64,000 bases of DNA from Gymnodinialimonas ceratoperidinii (GCF_019297855.1 NZ_CP079194.1:2653501-2717500), one strand, 5' to 3'; numbered from the stretch's first letter, positions 17,040-26,262 are shown. The notes: generated from the letters alone by a model not told the origin. Numbers and translations: made by a program.

Positions 17040-17648
17040 ATGGACGGATTTACTATCTTTGACGGGATCGTCGGCGGCGTGATCGTCATCTCGGCGATTC
17101 TGGCCTATGCGCGCGGATTTATCCGTGAGGTCATGTCGATCGTCGGCTGGATCGCGGCCGCGATCATCGCGTTCATCTTTGCCCCCAACGCCTTGCCGCT
17201 GGTGCTGGAGATCCCCTACCTGGGCGATTTCATCGGCGAGAGCCGCGAATTGGGCATCCTTGCCTCCTTTGCCATCGTCTTCGTCGTGGCGCTGGTGGTC
17301 GTATCGCTGTTCACGCCGCTGTTCTCCTCCGTCGTTCAACGCTCGCCCCTCGGCGGGATTGATGCGGGTCTGGGCTTCCTCTTCGGCGTCGCGCGCGGGG
17401 TGTTGCTGGTCGTGGTGGCGTTGATTGCCTACGACCGCATCGTGGGTGACGAGCCCATCCCGGCGGTGTCGGAGAGCCGATCGGCGGCGGTCTTCGCCAA
17501 CATGCAGGAATCGGTCGAGGCGCAGATCCCCTCGGACATGCCGGGCTGGATCCTCGATCGCTATGAGACCCTGATCGACGGCTCGGCGCCCGCGGTTGAG
17601 GACGATGCCGCGGTCGAGGTCGAGGTCGAGGATACGGCGACCGAGTAA
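17040..17648 (+). CDS. cvpA: CvpA family protein
   Basis: 202 residues with four hydrophobic segments in the first 135 residues and the family start FTIFDGIVGGVIVISAILAYARGFIREV. The C-terminus is acidic and Val/Glu-rich (EDDAAVEVEVEDTATE). In E. coli cvpA precedes purF and is needed for colicin V production; here it precedes purF by about 720 bp, with one opposing gene between them. An inner-membrane role in envelope homeostasis is likely; the exact function is not known. Confidence 0.9.
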   Translation: MDGFTIFDGIVGGVIVISAILAYARGFIREVMSIVGWIAAAIIAFIFAPNALPLVLEIPYLGDFIGESRELGILASFAIVFVVALVVVSLFTPLFSSVVQRSPLGGIDAGLGFLFGVARGVLLVVVALIAYDRIVGDEPIPAVSESRSAAVFANMQESVEAQIPSDMPGWILDRYETLIDGSAPAVEDDAAVEVEVEDTATE

Positions 17649-17700
17649 GCGCCCGCTCCGGCAGACGCCTGCCACGGCTTCAAGCTTTAACTGAAACGCG

Positions 17701-17730
17701 CGAGGGCGGGCCGCTGCCCTTCCGCCCTCG
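17701..17730. terminator. Hairpin between convergent cvpA and the membrane-protein gene
   Basis: A 9-bp perfect stem CGAGGGCGG / CCGCCCTCG with a 12-nt loop, located between two convergent genes. There is no T-run on either side, so it may be a bidirectional terminator of the weak type. Confidence 0.45.
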
Positions 17731-17761
17731 TCTCGGCAAAGACCCGCGCAAAGGCGCGCGG

Positions 17762-18217
17762 TCAGCGCCGCCCGAAGGTGAGGCTCAATCCGGCCAGCAG
17801 CAGGATCGCCGCGCCGCCGGTGTACATCCAGAACCCCGCGCGGATGAAGTCGCCCATCAGGTCGTAGACCTGCCCCAGATCCTGGAAGTTGACCGAGAAC
17901 GGCAGGCCGAAATCGGCCCGGACGTCTTCGGCGCGCAGGTAGTAATGCACGATCAGGACCAGTGGCGACAGGCCGGCCAGAAGCGCCAGCGCCCCCGCCG
18001 CGCGGGCCAAAAGGGCAACGAATGCAGCAAGCCCGGCCAAGGCGAAGCCGCCGAGGAAGACCCAGGCCTGCCACGGCCCCTCCATGATCATCCCCCGCAA
18101 GCGGTCGCCGATCAGCACCGAGGGCGAGATTTCCTGCCCGGCGAAGGGCGGCTCGATCCATGTGACGAAGTAGCTCGCGGCCATCGCGGCCCCGGCCAGA
18201 AATATAAAGAAACGCAT
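17762..18217 (-). CDS. Integral membrane protein, function unknown
   Basis: 151 residues with four predicted membrane segments (about 2-20, 50-72, 74-92 and 126-148) and a periplasmic-looking loop after the third. No recognised motif. The ATG at 18217 gives a compact N-terminus (MRFFIFLAGAAMAASYFVTW); the frame upstream is antisense to the purF leader and is not used. It is transcribed opposite to cvpA and purF. Confidence 0.75.
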   Translation of the reverse strand: MRFFIFLAGAAMAASYFVTWIEPPFAGQEISPSVLIGDRLRGMIMEGPWQAWVFLGGFALAGLAAFVALLARAAGALALLAGLSPLVLIVHYYLRAEDVRADFGLPFSVNFQDLGQVYDLMGDFIRAGFWMYTGGAAILLLAGLSLTFGRR

Positions 18218-18371
18218 GTGCCTGCTCCGCCTGCTTTTGCCTTTGATTAAGCGACATTCTACCGCAAACGCCACTTCCGGTCCATTGCAGCGACATTGCG
18301 TACATGATCGTTTGGTGACACCGGCGCGCGGTCGTCTTATGTGTTCGGCACGCACAGAAAGGATTCGCCCG

Positions 18372-19850
18372 ATGGACGAGACAGCCTTCCCCCAGCATCC
18401 GTTCGATGCCCGCGACGATGACAAGTTGCGCGAGGAATGCGGTGTGTTCGGCGTGATTGGCGTGGCAGACGCGGCCAACTTCGTGGCGCTCGGCCTGCAC
18501 GCCCTGCAACATCGCGGACAGGAAGCGGGCGGCATCGTCACCCATGACCCGGAAGCGGGCTTCTCCTCGGCGCGGCGCTTCGGCTACGTGCGCGACACCT
18601 TCACCTCGCAGAAGGTAATGGAGACGCTGCCCGGCTCCATCGGCATCGGTCACGTGCGCTATTCCACCGCCGGCTCCAAGGGCGCGACGCAGATCCGCGA
18701 CGTGCAGCCCTTCTTCGGCGAATTCGCCATGGGCGGCGCCGCGATCGCGCACAACGGCAACATCGTGAACGCCGACGAACTGCGCAAGGAGCTGATCGAG
18801 CGCGGCTCGATCTTCCAGTCCTCCTCCGACAGCGAATGCATCATCCACCTGATGGCCCGCTCCCTGCAGCGCAACATCCCCGAGCGGATGAAGGATGCGC
18901 TGCGCCGGGTCGAGGGGGCCTTCTCGGTCGTCGCCATGACCCGCACCAAGCTGATCGGCTGCCGCGACGCGCTTGGCGTGCGGCCGCTGGTGATCGGCAA
19001 ATTGGGCGAGGGCTATGTCCTGTCGTCCGAGACCTGCGCGCTCGACATCATCGGCGCCGAGCTGATCCGCGAGGTCGAGCCGGGCGAGATGGTCGTCATC
19101 ACCGACAAGGGCATCGAATCCGCCAAGCCCTTCAACCAGAAACGCCCGCGCTTCTGCATCTTCGAGCATGTCTATTTCTCGCGCCCCGACAGCATCATCG
19201 GCGGCCGCTCCGTCTATGAGACGCGGCGCCAGATCGGGGTGGAGCTGGCCAAGGAAGCGCCCGTCGATGCCGATCTCGTCTGCCCCGTGCCCGACAGCGG
19301 CACGCCGGCGGCCATCGGCTACAGCCAGGAATCGGGCATCCCCTACGCCATGGGGATCATCCGCAACCAGTACATGGGCCGGACCTTCATCGAGCCCTCC
19401 GAGCAGATCCGCAACATGGGTGTGCGCCTGAAGCTGAACGTCAACCGCGCGCTGATCCGTGGCAAGCGGGTGATCCTTGTCGATGACAGCGTCGTGCGCG
19501 GCACGACCTCGCGCAAGATCAAGGAGATGATCCTTGATGCAGGCGCGGCAGAGGTGCATTTCCGCATCGCCTCCCCGCCCACGGCATGGCCCTGCTTCTA
19601 CGGCGTCGACACCCCGCAGCGCGAGAAGCTCCTGGCCGCCACCATGTCCGAGGAAGAGATGCGCGACCACCTCGCCGTCGACAGCCTCAAGTTCATCTCG
19701 CTCGACGGGCTCTACCGCGCCGTGGGCGAGGCGAACGGCCGCGACCCGGCCCAACCCGCCTACTGCGATGCCTGTTTCTCGGGCGAATACCCCGTCGTGC
19801 CCACCGACCAGATCGCGAAAGGGTTCGAGCTGGTGGAGGCGGCCGAATGA
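18372..19850 (+). CDS. purF: Amidophosphoribosyltransferase
   Basis: 492 residues. It catalyses the first step of purine synthesis, PRPP plus glutamine to phosphoribosylamine. The nucleophile Cys is C23 in REECGVFGV, after a 22-residue propeptide that must be removed, as in the B. subtilis-type enzyme. The PRPP motif VILVDDSVVRGTTS lies near residue 366. Cysteines for a possible Fe-S cluster are present (CPVPDSG, CDACFSG). The stop overlaps the next start by 4 bp. Confidence 0.97.
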   Translation: MDETAFPQHPFDARDDDKLREECGVFGVIGVADAANFVALGLHALQHRGQEAGGIVTHDPEAGFSSARRFGYVRDTFTSQKVMETLPGSIGIGHVRYSTAGSKGATQIRDVQPFFGEFAMGGAAIAHNGNIVNADELRKELIERGSIFQSSSDSECIIHLMARSLQRNIPERMKDALRRVEGAFSVVAMTRTKLIGCRDALGVRPLVIGKLGEGYVLSSETCALDIIGAELIREVEPGEMVVITDKGIESAKPFNQKRPRFCIFEHVYFSRPDSIIGGRSVYETRRQIGVELAKEAPVDADLVCPVPDSGTPAAIGYSQESGIPYAMGIIRNQYMGRTFIEPSEQIRNMGVRLKLNVNRALIRGKRVILVDDSVVRGTTSRKIKEMILDAGAAEVHFRIASPPTAWPCFYGVDTPQREKLLAATMSEEEMRDHLAVDSLKFISLDGLYRAVGEANGRDPAQPAYCDACFSGEYPVVPTDQIAKGFELVEAAE

Positions 19851-20455
19851 TCCGCCTGTTCCGCCGCCAGAAAGCTGCCCCCATCGTGCCCGAGGCCGAA
19901 CTGGCCCGTCGGCTGGTTGATCCGACCTATACCTGCGCGTGCTGCGGCGAGGTCGTGAACGCGGTGCGCTGCCTCCACCCCGAGGCACCCTTCAGCTGGA
20001 AGAACCCACCCGAACCCGCAGATGATGCGGTTTTCGACGAGGGCGGGGCGGAAATCTTCACCTACAATTACGCGCGGCGCGACGGCGACAACCTCTTGCG
20101 GGCCTATCTGCCGATCCCCGTGAAAGGCACGGAAGGCTCGGTCTTTCTCGGCGTCTGGTGCAGCTTGAAGGTCGGCAACCACGCCCGCTTCCGCGCCGCG
20201 CAACAACGTGGCGATGCCGACAAGCTCGGCGATCTGCACTCCTGGCTCTACACGCAACTGCCGCGTCTGACCGGTCCGCTTCTGACCGAGGGGGTCGTGG
20301 TACCCTATTCCGAGGGGCGCACGCCGCTCTATTGGATCACGACCGAAAAGCACCCGTTCTATGCCGCACAGCAGGAGGGGCTGACCGCCTCGGCAATCCT
20401 CGATGTGTATGAGAGCTTCGGTTGCGGCGACGTGGTGGCGCATCTGAGGGCATGA
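19847..20455 (+). CDS. DUF2199 family protein
   Basis: 202 residues. A CACCGEVVNAV zinc-ribbon-like pair of cysteines near residues 30-33 is followed by the DUF2199 body (VFLGVWCSLK, the FRAAQQ region, the HPFYAAQQEGL end). It starts inside the purF stop (ATGA) and ends inside the start of the next gene (ATGA), so all three are translationally coupled. Soluble, function unknown. The coupling suggests only co-expression, not a proven purine role. Confidence 0.8.
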   Translation: MIRLFRRQKAAPIVPEAELARRLVDPTYTCACCGEVVNAVRCLHPEAPFSWKNPPEPADDAVFDEGGAEIFTYNYARRDGDNLLRAYLPIPVKGTEGSVFLGVWCSLKVGNHARFRAAQQRGDADKLGDLHSWLYTQLPRLTGPLLTEGVVVPYSEGRTPLYWITTEKHPFYAAQQEGLTASAILDVYESFGCGDVVAHLRA

Positions 20456-20865
20456 GCGCGCCGCTGTCGCTCAGGCCTCACCACATCCTCTGCGCGCTCG
20501 GGTTCGAGGGGCATGGCTACTCTGATGCCTTCACCGCGAACATGGAAGCGATCGTGATCGGACAGCTTCGCACCGAAGCCGGGGATGAGACCGTGATCCA
20601 GATCACCGGCGGTGCCGATGCCATCTGCGCGCCCTGCCCTCGTCGGCGTGGCGCGGGGTGCGAAGCGCAGACCGAGATCGACACGCTCGACCGCGCCCAT
20701 GGCGAGGCCTTGCACATTGCCCCCGGTGACCGCCTGACGTGGAAAGCCGCGCAGGACAGAGTGCGTGAAAACGTGCGACCGGATGATCTCGACATCATCT
20801 GCGCGGGCTGCCGTTGGCTGTCCCTTGGCCTGTGCAAGGCCGCCGTGGCCCGTCTGCACGACTAA
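20452..20865 (+). CDS. DUF1284 family cysteine-rich protein
   Basis: 137 residues starting MSAPLSLRPHHILCALGFEG. The LRPHHxLC start and the cysteine groups (CAPCP, C-x-AQT, CAGCRWL, LCKA) fit DUF1284, whose members probably bind an Fe-S cluster or zinc. It overlaps the DUF2199 gene by 4 bp. It is third in the purF-DUF2199-DUF1284 unit. No biochemical function is known to me. Confidence 0.82.
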   Translation: MSAPLSLRPHHILCALGFEGHGYSDAFTANMEAIVIGQLRTEAGDETVIQITGGADAICAPCPRRRGAGCEAQTEIDTLDRAHGEALHIAPGDRLTWKAAQDRVRENVRPDDLDIICAGCRWLSLGLCKAAVARLHD

Positions 20866-20879
20866 GAGGCATCCCAACG

Positions 20880-20909
20880 AAAAACGCCGCCCCGAGGTTC
20901 GGGACGGCG
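20880..20909 (-). terminator. Intrinsic terminator of bioY
   Basis: Read on the minus strand: an 11-bp stem CGCCGTCCCGA / TCGGGGCGGCG with one mismatch and a 3-nt loop, followed by TTTTT, starting 26 bp after the bioY stop. It could also act weakly on transcripts from the DUF1284 side. Confidence 0.8.
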
Positions 20910-20934
20910 CCAACTCCACTGGTTGTGGAAGATC

Positions 20935-21540
20935 TCAGTCGGCTTTGCGCGCGGCGAGGGCCGCCCATGCGCCGGTCACGATCAGCGCGGCAAGAACCGC
21001 TTTGACCGCGTCGCCGATCAGGAAGGGAGCCACGAAGTGGGTCCAGTAGAAGCCCACGCCCTGACCGGCCCAACCGGCGTCCAGCCCGAAGGTGCCTGCA
21101 ACCGCCATGGGCCACGCGAGGCCGGGGATGTAGAGAAGCGCGGAGATGACCAGCGCCGACAGGGTCGTGCCGATCACGCCGCGGGCGATGCCCCGCTCAG
21201 CCGCCCAACCGGCGGCCCAAGCCATGAACACGAAGCCCAGAAGGAAACCGGCCGTGGGACCGGCGAAGGCCAGGCCGTTCATGCCGTTGGCGAAGACCGG
21301 CAGACCCATGGCACCTTCCGCGAGGTAGGCCAGCAGGGTCGCCGCGCCGAGGCGCGAGCCGAAGGTGAAGCCGACAGCCAGGATCGCCAGCGTCTGCAGC
21401 GTCATCGGGACCGGGATCATCGGCACCGAGGTCTGTGCGGCAAGCGCGATGACAGCCGTGCCGCCCAGAACCAGCAGGGCTTTGCGAACGAGGCCCTCTT
21501 GTCCCAGTGTGGCGGAGAGAAGTGTAGCGTTATGGCCCAT
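20935..21540 (-). CDS. bioY: Biotin transporter substrate-binding subunit BioY
   Basis: 201 residues with about six membrane segments and the BioY hallmarks: SVPMIPVPMTLQTLAILAVGFTFGSRLG, LAEGAMGLPVFA, GPTAGFLLGF. It is the S-component of an ECF transporter that binds biotin. No bioM/bioN energy-coupling genes adjoin, so it acts alone or with a shared module. Upstream of the start lies a hairpin (21598-21618) in the divergent region with an SDR gene; it is not the BioR box known from related bacteria. Confidence 0.92.
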   Translation of the reverse strand: MGHNATLLSATLGQEGLVRKALLVLGGTAVIALAAQTSVPMIPVPMTLQTLAILAVGFTFGSRLGAATLLAYLAEGAMGLPVFANGMNGLAFAGPTAGFLLGFVFMAWAAGWAAERGIARGVIGTTLSALVISALLYIPGLAWPMAVAGTFGLDAGWAGQGVGFYWTHFVAPFLIGDAVKAVLAALIVTGAWAALAARKAD

Positions 21541-21597
21541 CTTTGAAGGCTCCCTGTGCTATGTCCCATATCAGTGAAAGGTCCGATGACCCTTTGA

Positions 21598-21618
21598 CGC
21601 AAGGGTATACCCCTTGCG
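21598..21618. promoter_or_regulatory. Inverted repeat in the bioY/SDR divergent region
   Basis: Arms CGCAAGGG and CCCTTGCG (8 bp, perfect) around TATAC, midway between the divergent starts at 21540 and 21650. Its position suits an operator for either gene; no regulator is adjacent. Confidence 0.45.
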
Positions 21619-21649
21619 CTTGGGCGTGCAAGCAGGCAACAGGCGGCGC

Positions 21650-22330
21650 ATGACTGAAAACATGCCTCTCAAACCCCTCTCCGGTAAAATCGCGCTGGTC
21701 ACCGGCGCTTCGCGCGGGCTCGGCGCCGCCTCGGCGCTGTGGCTGGCCGAACAGGGTGCCCATGTGGTCGCCGTCGCGCGCACCATCGGCGGGCTGGAAG
21801 AGCTTGACGACCGGATCAAGGCGGCCGGCGGCCAGGCGACGCTCGCGCCCATGGACATTTCCGACGACGGGGCGATTTCGCATCTGTGTCGGTCGCTCCA
21901 CGACCGGTGGGGCCGCGCCGATATCTGGGTGCACGCCGCGATCCACGTCAGCGCGCTGACCCCGGCGCCCCATGTTCAGGTGAAGGATCTGGACAAGGCC
22001 GTGGCGACCAACATCCGCGGCATCTCGCGCCTGATCGCCAATGTCGAGCCGCTGATCGCCCCCTCCGATGCACCCACCGCGATCTTCTTCGACGACGCGT
22101 GGGAAGAGAAATACGCCGGGCCCTACGCCATGTCGAAAGCCGCACAGCGTGCGTTGGTACAGTGCTGGCAGGCCGAGACGGCGAAGCAGGCGACCTCGGT
22201 CCATCTGCTGAGGCCGAAGCCGATGCCGACCGCCGTACGCGCCCGCTTCTATCCCGGTGAGGACCGCGCGCCGCTGGCAGACCCGGCGCAAGAGGCCGCG
22301 CGCCTTCTGGCACCGATCCTGATCCCGTAG
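21650..22330 (+). CDS. Short-chain dehydrogenase/reductase-like protein
   Basis: 226 residues. The Rossmann motif is TGASRGLG at 18-25, and the catalytic pair is Y159 and K163 (YAMSK). The catalytic Ser expected about 13 residues before the Tyr is missing: that stretch reads IFFDDAWEEKYAGPY, with no Ser. The usual NNAG motif is changed to VHAA. It resembles the YciK-like branch. Activity as a normal oxidoreductase is doubtful. Single gene, divergent from bioY and convergent with zapA. Confidence 0.82.
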   Translation: MTENMPLKPLSGKIALVTGASRGLGAASALWLAEQGAHVVAVARTIGGLEELDDRIKAAGGQATLAPMDISDDGAISHLCRSLHDRWGRADIWVHAAIHVSALTPAPHVQVKDLDKAVATNIRGISRLIANVEPLIAPSDAPTAIFFDDAWEEKYAGPYAMSKAAQRALVQCWQAETAKQATSVHLLRPKPMPTAVRARFYPGEDRAPLADPAQEAARLLAPILIP

Positions 22331-22341
22331 GAAGAAACGAG

Positions 22342-22370
22342 CGAGGCCGCCCTTTCGCGGGACGGCCTCG
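22342..22370 (-). terminator. Terminator-like hairpin downstream of zapA
   Basis: Stem CGAGGCCG / CGGCCTCG, extended by CCC/GGG with a one-base bulge. On the minus strand it is followed by a T-rich CGTTTCTTCC. It separates convergent zapA and SDR genes. Confidence 0.6.
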
Positions 22371-22394
22371 ACACTTCAACAAATGGTTTAACTC

Positions 22395-22835
22395 TCAGGA
22401 AGCCTCGTTCCGGGTGGCGGCTTCCATGGCCTCGGCCATCGCCTCGGCCCGCGCGGCGAGATCGGCGAAACCTGCGCTCAGCGCCTCGGGCACCTCCGCC
22501 GGCGCCGTGGACCCGGACGCCCCGGCCTCCTGAAGATCCGCGATCTTGCGCCCCCGGTCCGCCAGACGCTCTTCCGCCGAGCGCAAGGCCCGGTCCTGCG
22601 TCGCGATCTTGTCCTGCAGCTCGCGCAAGTCATCTTCCAGCGCCGCCGTCTTGTCCGCCAGCATCAGGCCCGCCATCAGCAGCATCCGATCCGGCGGCAT
22701 CCGCCCGATCTGCCCCAGAACCACGGAAGCCTCCGTGTCCAGCATCTTGGCTGCGGCGTGCAGGAATTGTTCCTCGCCGTCCTGACAGGCAACGGAGAAG
22801 ACTCGCGTTCCGATCTCGATTTGCACCTCAGGCAT
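22395..22835 (-). CDS. zapA: Cell division protein ZapA
   Basis: 146 residues. The N-terminal ~90 residues match ZapA (VQIEIGTRVFSVACQDGEEQFLHAAAKMLD, then LMAGLMLADKTAALEDDL), which binds FtsZ and stabilises the Z-ring. The C-terminal part is a coiled coil with an Ala/Glu-rich tail, longer than E. coli ZapA (109). Its start overlaps the stop of the upstream coiled-coil gene by 8 bp. Confidence 0.9.
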   Translation of the reverse strand: MPEVQIEIGTRVFSVACQDGEEQFLHAAAKMLDTEASVVLGQIGRMPPDRMLLMAGLMLADKTAALEDDLRELQDKIATQDRALRSAEERLADRGRKIADLQEAGASGSTAPAEVPEALSAGFADLAARAEAMAEAMEAATRNEAS

Positions 22836-23901
22836 CTGCGCCTCCCTCGGCCCGGTCCAGCCCGGCCTGCATGTCGTGAATGATCCGGTCCAGCTCTGCG
22901 GCGTCGGTTTCGCGCAGCTGGCGCAGGGTTTCGACCTCGGCCAGCAGGCCTTGATCCAGCACCGCCGCGTCGACCCCTGCCCCGCTTTGCAGCAGGGAAA
23001 CCTGCGCGGCGAGATCCTCGGCCCGGGTCCGCATCAGGCGCAACTGGCGCCGCAACACGAGCACGCGCTCATCGACGCTGGCGCCGGTGGCCTCTTTTAG
23101 TTCATCCAGAGCGTCCGTTGCTGCATCGCAGGCCGTGCGCGCCTGATCCCGCTCGATCCGGGCGCGTTCAACCCGGCGGCCCATGACGGCGAGCGCCTTC
23201 TCCATGTCTTCGGGCTCGGCTTCCGGCTCTGCGGGGGCCGCGTCGGCCTTTGGCTCGGCGCTTTGCGCGGCCTGCGCGGCCTCCAATGCCGACTGCATCT
23301 CGTCCAGCTTGGTCCGCATCTCTGCCAGCGCCGCGTCCTTCTCGGCGAGCTCTGATTGCGCGGCACCGCGAGAGGCCTCTGCCGCCGCCAGCTTCTGTTC
23401 AAGCGCCGCCAACGTAGCGGCATCGGTGCCGGGGGTCTGGGCGGCATGGGCGATCGCGGTCTCGGCTTCGGCGCGGGCGGCCTCTGCCTCGGCACGGGCC
23501 GAGGTGACATCGCTTTGGGCCTCGCTCAGGGCGTCCTGGGTCTCCGACAGCCGATCCTCCAGTGCGCTCACCCGTTCCGCCGCTTCCGCCGCGCGGGCCT
23601 CGGCTTCCTGTTGCGCGGTCTCGGCTTCCTGACGGGCAGATTCAGCCTCCTTGCGGGCAGACTCGGCCTCCTGCCGGGCGGTCTCGGCCTCTGACGCGGC
23701 TTGCTCTGCTTCGCGCTTTGCAGCCTGCGCGGCCTCTAGCTCGGCGCGGGCCTGTGCCGCGGCCTCTTCCGCTTGCGGATCCGGTTGCGACGCCTGCTGC
23801 GCTTCGGTCTGGGCCGCAACGCCCGCCGCAATGCGGTCCAGCGCCTGCGACAGCCGCTTTTCCAGCGCGCTTAGGTGTTCAAAATCGGCAGTGTCGCTCA
23901 T
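22828..23901 (-). CDS. Long coiled-coil protein upstream of zapA
   Basis: 357 residues from the ATG at 23901 (MSDTADFEHLSALEKRLSQALDRI). It is almost entirely Ala/Glu/Gln heptad-like sequence with repeats such as ARQEAESARKEAE (around 75-110) and predicted helix to the end. There is no signal peptide or membrane segment. It overlaps zapA by 8 bp and is therefore co-translated. In Rhodobacterales a coiled-coil partner at this place is common; a structural role in division is plausible but unproven. The repeats make false antisense Ser-rich ORFs. Confidence 0.8.
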   Translation of the reverse strand: MSDTADFEHLSALEKRLSQALDRIAAGVAAQTEAQQASQPDPQAEEAAAQARAELEAAQAAKREAEQAASEAETARQEAESARKEAESARQEAETAQQEAEARAAEAAERVSALEDRLSETQDALSEAQSDVTSARAEAEAARAEAETAIAHAAQTPGTDAATLAALEQKLAAAEASRGAAQSELAEKDAALAEMRTKLDEMQSALEAAQAAQSAEPKADAAPAEPEAEPEDMEKALAVMGRRVERARIERDQARTACDAATDALDELKEATGASVDERVLVLRRQLRLMRTRAEDLAAQVSLLQSGAGVDAAVLDQGLLAEVETLRQLRETDAAELDRIIHDMQAGLDRAEGGADA

Positions 23902-24119
23902 GACAGCCGGTGCCCCCTCAACTTCCCCGCATAACCGCGGTGTTTGGATTCCCACCTGCCCTGTCCCGTCGCCCTTGCCGGGCGTGGCGTCGCAGATGTC
24001 GTGTGTAGTGCCTGTATCGCACCGCTATTTGGGGGTCAAACCGCAACCCTTTGCAAGGTTTTCTGCTCATTTGGAGACGTTTTAGGCCGGAAACGGCCCG
24101 TCAAACGGCTCTGAGCGCC

Positions 24120-24147
24120 TTGCACTTCATCCGGCCTTTGGTATCAC
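24120..24147 (+). promoter_or_regulatory. Possible promoter of tkt
   Basis: TTGCAC (24120-24125) and TATCAC (24142-24147) are separated by 16 bp, 41 bp before the tkt start. A weak eye match; the 286-bp region 23902-24187 holds the divergent promoters of the coiled-coil gene and tkt and shows no ORF. Confidence 0.3.
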
Positions 24148-24187
24148 CGCTGCAACCATAGCCATTGCTGCCACAAAGGATCCTTCC

Positions 24188-26203
24188 ATGGACATCAAAG
24201 CCCTTGCAAGCGCCCACCCCGATCATTGGGCCCGTGCCGCCTGCATCCGCACCCTGACGCTGGACGCCGTGGCTGCCGCCAATTCCGGCCACTCCGGCAT
24301 GCCGATGGGCATGGCTGACGTGGCGACCGTGCTTTATGACAAGCACCTCTCCTTCGATGCTTCCAATCCCGATTGGCCCAACCGCGACCGCTTCATCCTG
24401 TCGGCGGGCCACGGCTCCATGCTGCTCTACTCGCTGCTGCACCTGACCGGCTACGAGGACATGACGCTCGAGCAGATCAAGGACTTCCGCCAGTTGGGCG
24501 CGATCACCGCCGGCCACCCGGAATACGGCCACGCCAAGGGCATCGAGACGACGACCGGCCCTCTCGGTCAGGGCATCGCCAATGCCGTGGGCTTTGCCAT
24601 GGCGGAAGAGCATCTGCGCGCCGTCTGGGGCAAGAAGATCATCGATCACTACACCTACTGCATCGCCGGTGACGGCTGCCTGATGGAGGGGATCAGCCAG
24701 GAAGCGCTGGCACTGGCCGGCCATCAGGAGCTGTCGCGCCTGATCGTGCTGTGGGACGACAACGGCATCACCATCGACGGCAAGGTCTCCATGTCCGACC
24801 GCACCGACCAGAAGGCGCGGTTCGCCGCCTCTGGGTGGGATGTCTTCTCCTGCGACGGCCACGACCCCGAAGACATCGACCGCGCGCTGACCGAGGCGAA
24901 AGCCTCGCCGCGCCCCGCGATGATCGCCTGCAAGACCCACATCGCCATCGGCTCCTCGGCGCAGGACACCGCCAAGGGCCACGGCGCGCTGACCGATCCG
25001 GAAGTGGTAGCCAACACCAAGGCCGCCTACGGATGGGAGCACGCGCCCTTCGAGATCCCTGCCGAGCTGAAGCAATGGTGGGAAGAAGTCGGCCGCCGCG
25101 GTGCCGAGGATCGCAAGGCATGGGAAGAGCGGTTCAACGCGCTTTCCGCCGGCAAGCAGTCCGAATTCACCCGCACCTTCGCCGGCGAGATGCCCAAAAA
25201 GCTCACCGCCACGATCAAGGCGCTGAAAAAGCAGCTCTCCGAAGAGCAGCCCAAGGTCGCGACCCGCAAGGCCTCGCAGATGGCGCTTGAGGTGATCAAC
25301 ACGATCGTGCCCGAAACGCTCGGCGGCTCCGCCGACCTGACCGGCTCGAACCTGACCCACACCGGCGGGCTTGGCATCTTCTCGCCCGAGGATCGCAAGG
25401 GCCGTCACATCCATTACGGCATCCGTGAACACGCGATGGCGGCGGCGATGAACGGCATGATCCTGCACGGCGGCATCAAGCCCTACGGCGGCACATTCTT
25501 CACCTTCACCGACTACGCCCGCCCCTCCATGCGCCTCTCGGCCCTGATGGAGATCGCGCCGGTCTACGTGATGACCCACGACAGCATCGGCGTGGGCGAG
25601 GACGGCCCGACGCACCAGCCCGTCGAGCATCTCGCCATGCTGCGCGCGACGCCGAACATGAACGTCTTCCGCCCCGCCGACGCGGTGGAAACCGCCGAGG
25701 CATGGGAGCTGGCGCTGACGGCAAACAAGACCCCCTCCACCCTCGCGCTGTCGCGTCAGGGGCTGCCGACTGTCCGCACCGAGCACAAGACCAAGAACCT
25801 CACCGCTCAGGGCGCCTATGTGTTGGCCGATGCAGAGGGCAAGCGTCAGGCAATCCTGATGGCCACGGGTTCCGAGGTTGCCATCGCGATGGAGGCCCGT
25901 GACCTGTTGCAGGCCGAGGGCATCGGCACCCGCGTCGTCTCCATGCCCTGTTGGGAGCTGTTCGAGCAGCAGGACGAAAGCTACCGCAAGCGGGTTCTGC
26001 CCGGCGGCCCGGTCCGCGTGGCCGTGGAAGCTGCTGCCGATTTCGGTTGGGACCGCTGGTTGTTCAGCGAGCGCGGCAAGCGCGACAAGGGCGGCTTCGT
26101 GGGCATGACGGGCTTCGGCGCCTCCGCCCCTGCCGGTGATCTCTACAAACACTTCGGCATCACGGCCGAGGGTGTTGCCGAGAAGGTCAAATCGCTGCTC
26201 TGA
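24188..26203 (+). CDS. tkt: Transketolase
   Basis: 671 residues, full length. It moves two-carbon units in the pentose phosphate pathway using thiamine diphosphate. Visible motifs are [11 protein letters not shown] near 37, the TPP/Mg motif [19 protein letters not shown] near 158, the catalytic region [13 protein letters not shown] near 412, and [22 protein letters not shown] near 470. AAAGGA lies 7 nt upstream of the ATG. A strong terminator follows. The gene stands just upstream of the gap-pgk-fba block, with one opposing gene between. Confidence 0.97.
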   Translation: MDIKALASAHPDHWARAACIRTLTLDAVAAANSGHSGMPMGMADVATVLYDKHLSFDASNPDWPNRDRFILSAGHGSMLLYSLLHLTGYEDMTLEQIKDFRQLGAITAGHPEYGHAKGIETTTGPLGQGIANAVGFAMAEEHLRAVWGKKIIDHYTYCIAGDGCLMEGISQEALALAGHQELSRLIVLWDDNGITIDGKVSMSDRTDQKARFAASGWDVFSCDGHDPEDIDRALTEAKASPRPAMIACKTHIAIGSSAQDTAKGHGALTDPEVVANTKAAYGWEHAPFEIPAELKQWWEEVGRRGAEDRKAWEERFNALSAGKQSEFTRTFAGEMPKKLTATIKALKKQLSEEQPKVATRKASQMALEVINTIVPETLGGSADLTGSNLTHTGGLGIFSPEDRKGRHIHYGIREHAMAAAMNGMILHGGIKPYGGTFFTFTDYARPSMRLSALMEIAPVYVMTHDSIGVGEDGPTHQPVEHLAMLRATPNMNVFRPADAVETAEAWELALTANKTPSTLALSRQGLPTVRTEHKTKNLTAQGAYVLADAEGKRQAILMATGSEVAIAMEARDLLQAEGIGTRVVSMPCWELFEQQDESYRKRVLPGGPVRVAVEAAADFGWDRWLFSERGKRDKGGFVGMTGFGASAPAGDLYKHFGITAEGVAEKVKSLL

Positions 26204-26227
26204 GCCGCGCGACCGTTCAAGATCAAG

Positions 26228-26262
26228 CCCGCCTGAGCGCTTCGCGTTCGGGCGGGTTTTTT
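26228..26262 (+). terminator. Intrinsic terminator of tkt
   Basis: A 12-bp stem CCCGCCTGAGCG / CGTTCGGGCGGG (two G-U pairs) with a 5-nt loop, directly followed by TTTTTT, 24 bp after the tkt stop. Confidence 0.93.

Noticed and set aside
16668..19988. 1106-codon minus-strand open frame over radA, cvpA and purF
   Set aside because: A GC-rich shadow frame; the plus-strand genes and the small 17762-18217 gene account for the sequence.
24046..24061. Fifth copy of the CTTGCAAG palindrome (AACCCTTTGCAAGGTT)
   Set aside because: It is not self-complementary at two symmetric positions and has core TTTGCAAG; it lies in the tkt/coiled-coil intergenic region and may be chance.
23902..24187. 6S RNA near zapA
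   Set aside because: The region is upstream of the zapA unit, not downstream, and I could not see the long rod-like pairing expected for 6S RNA.
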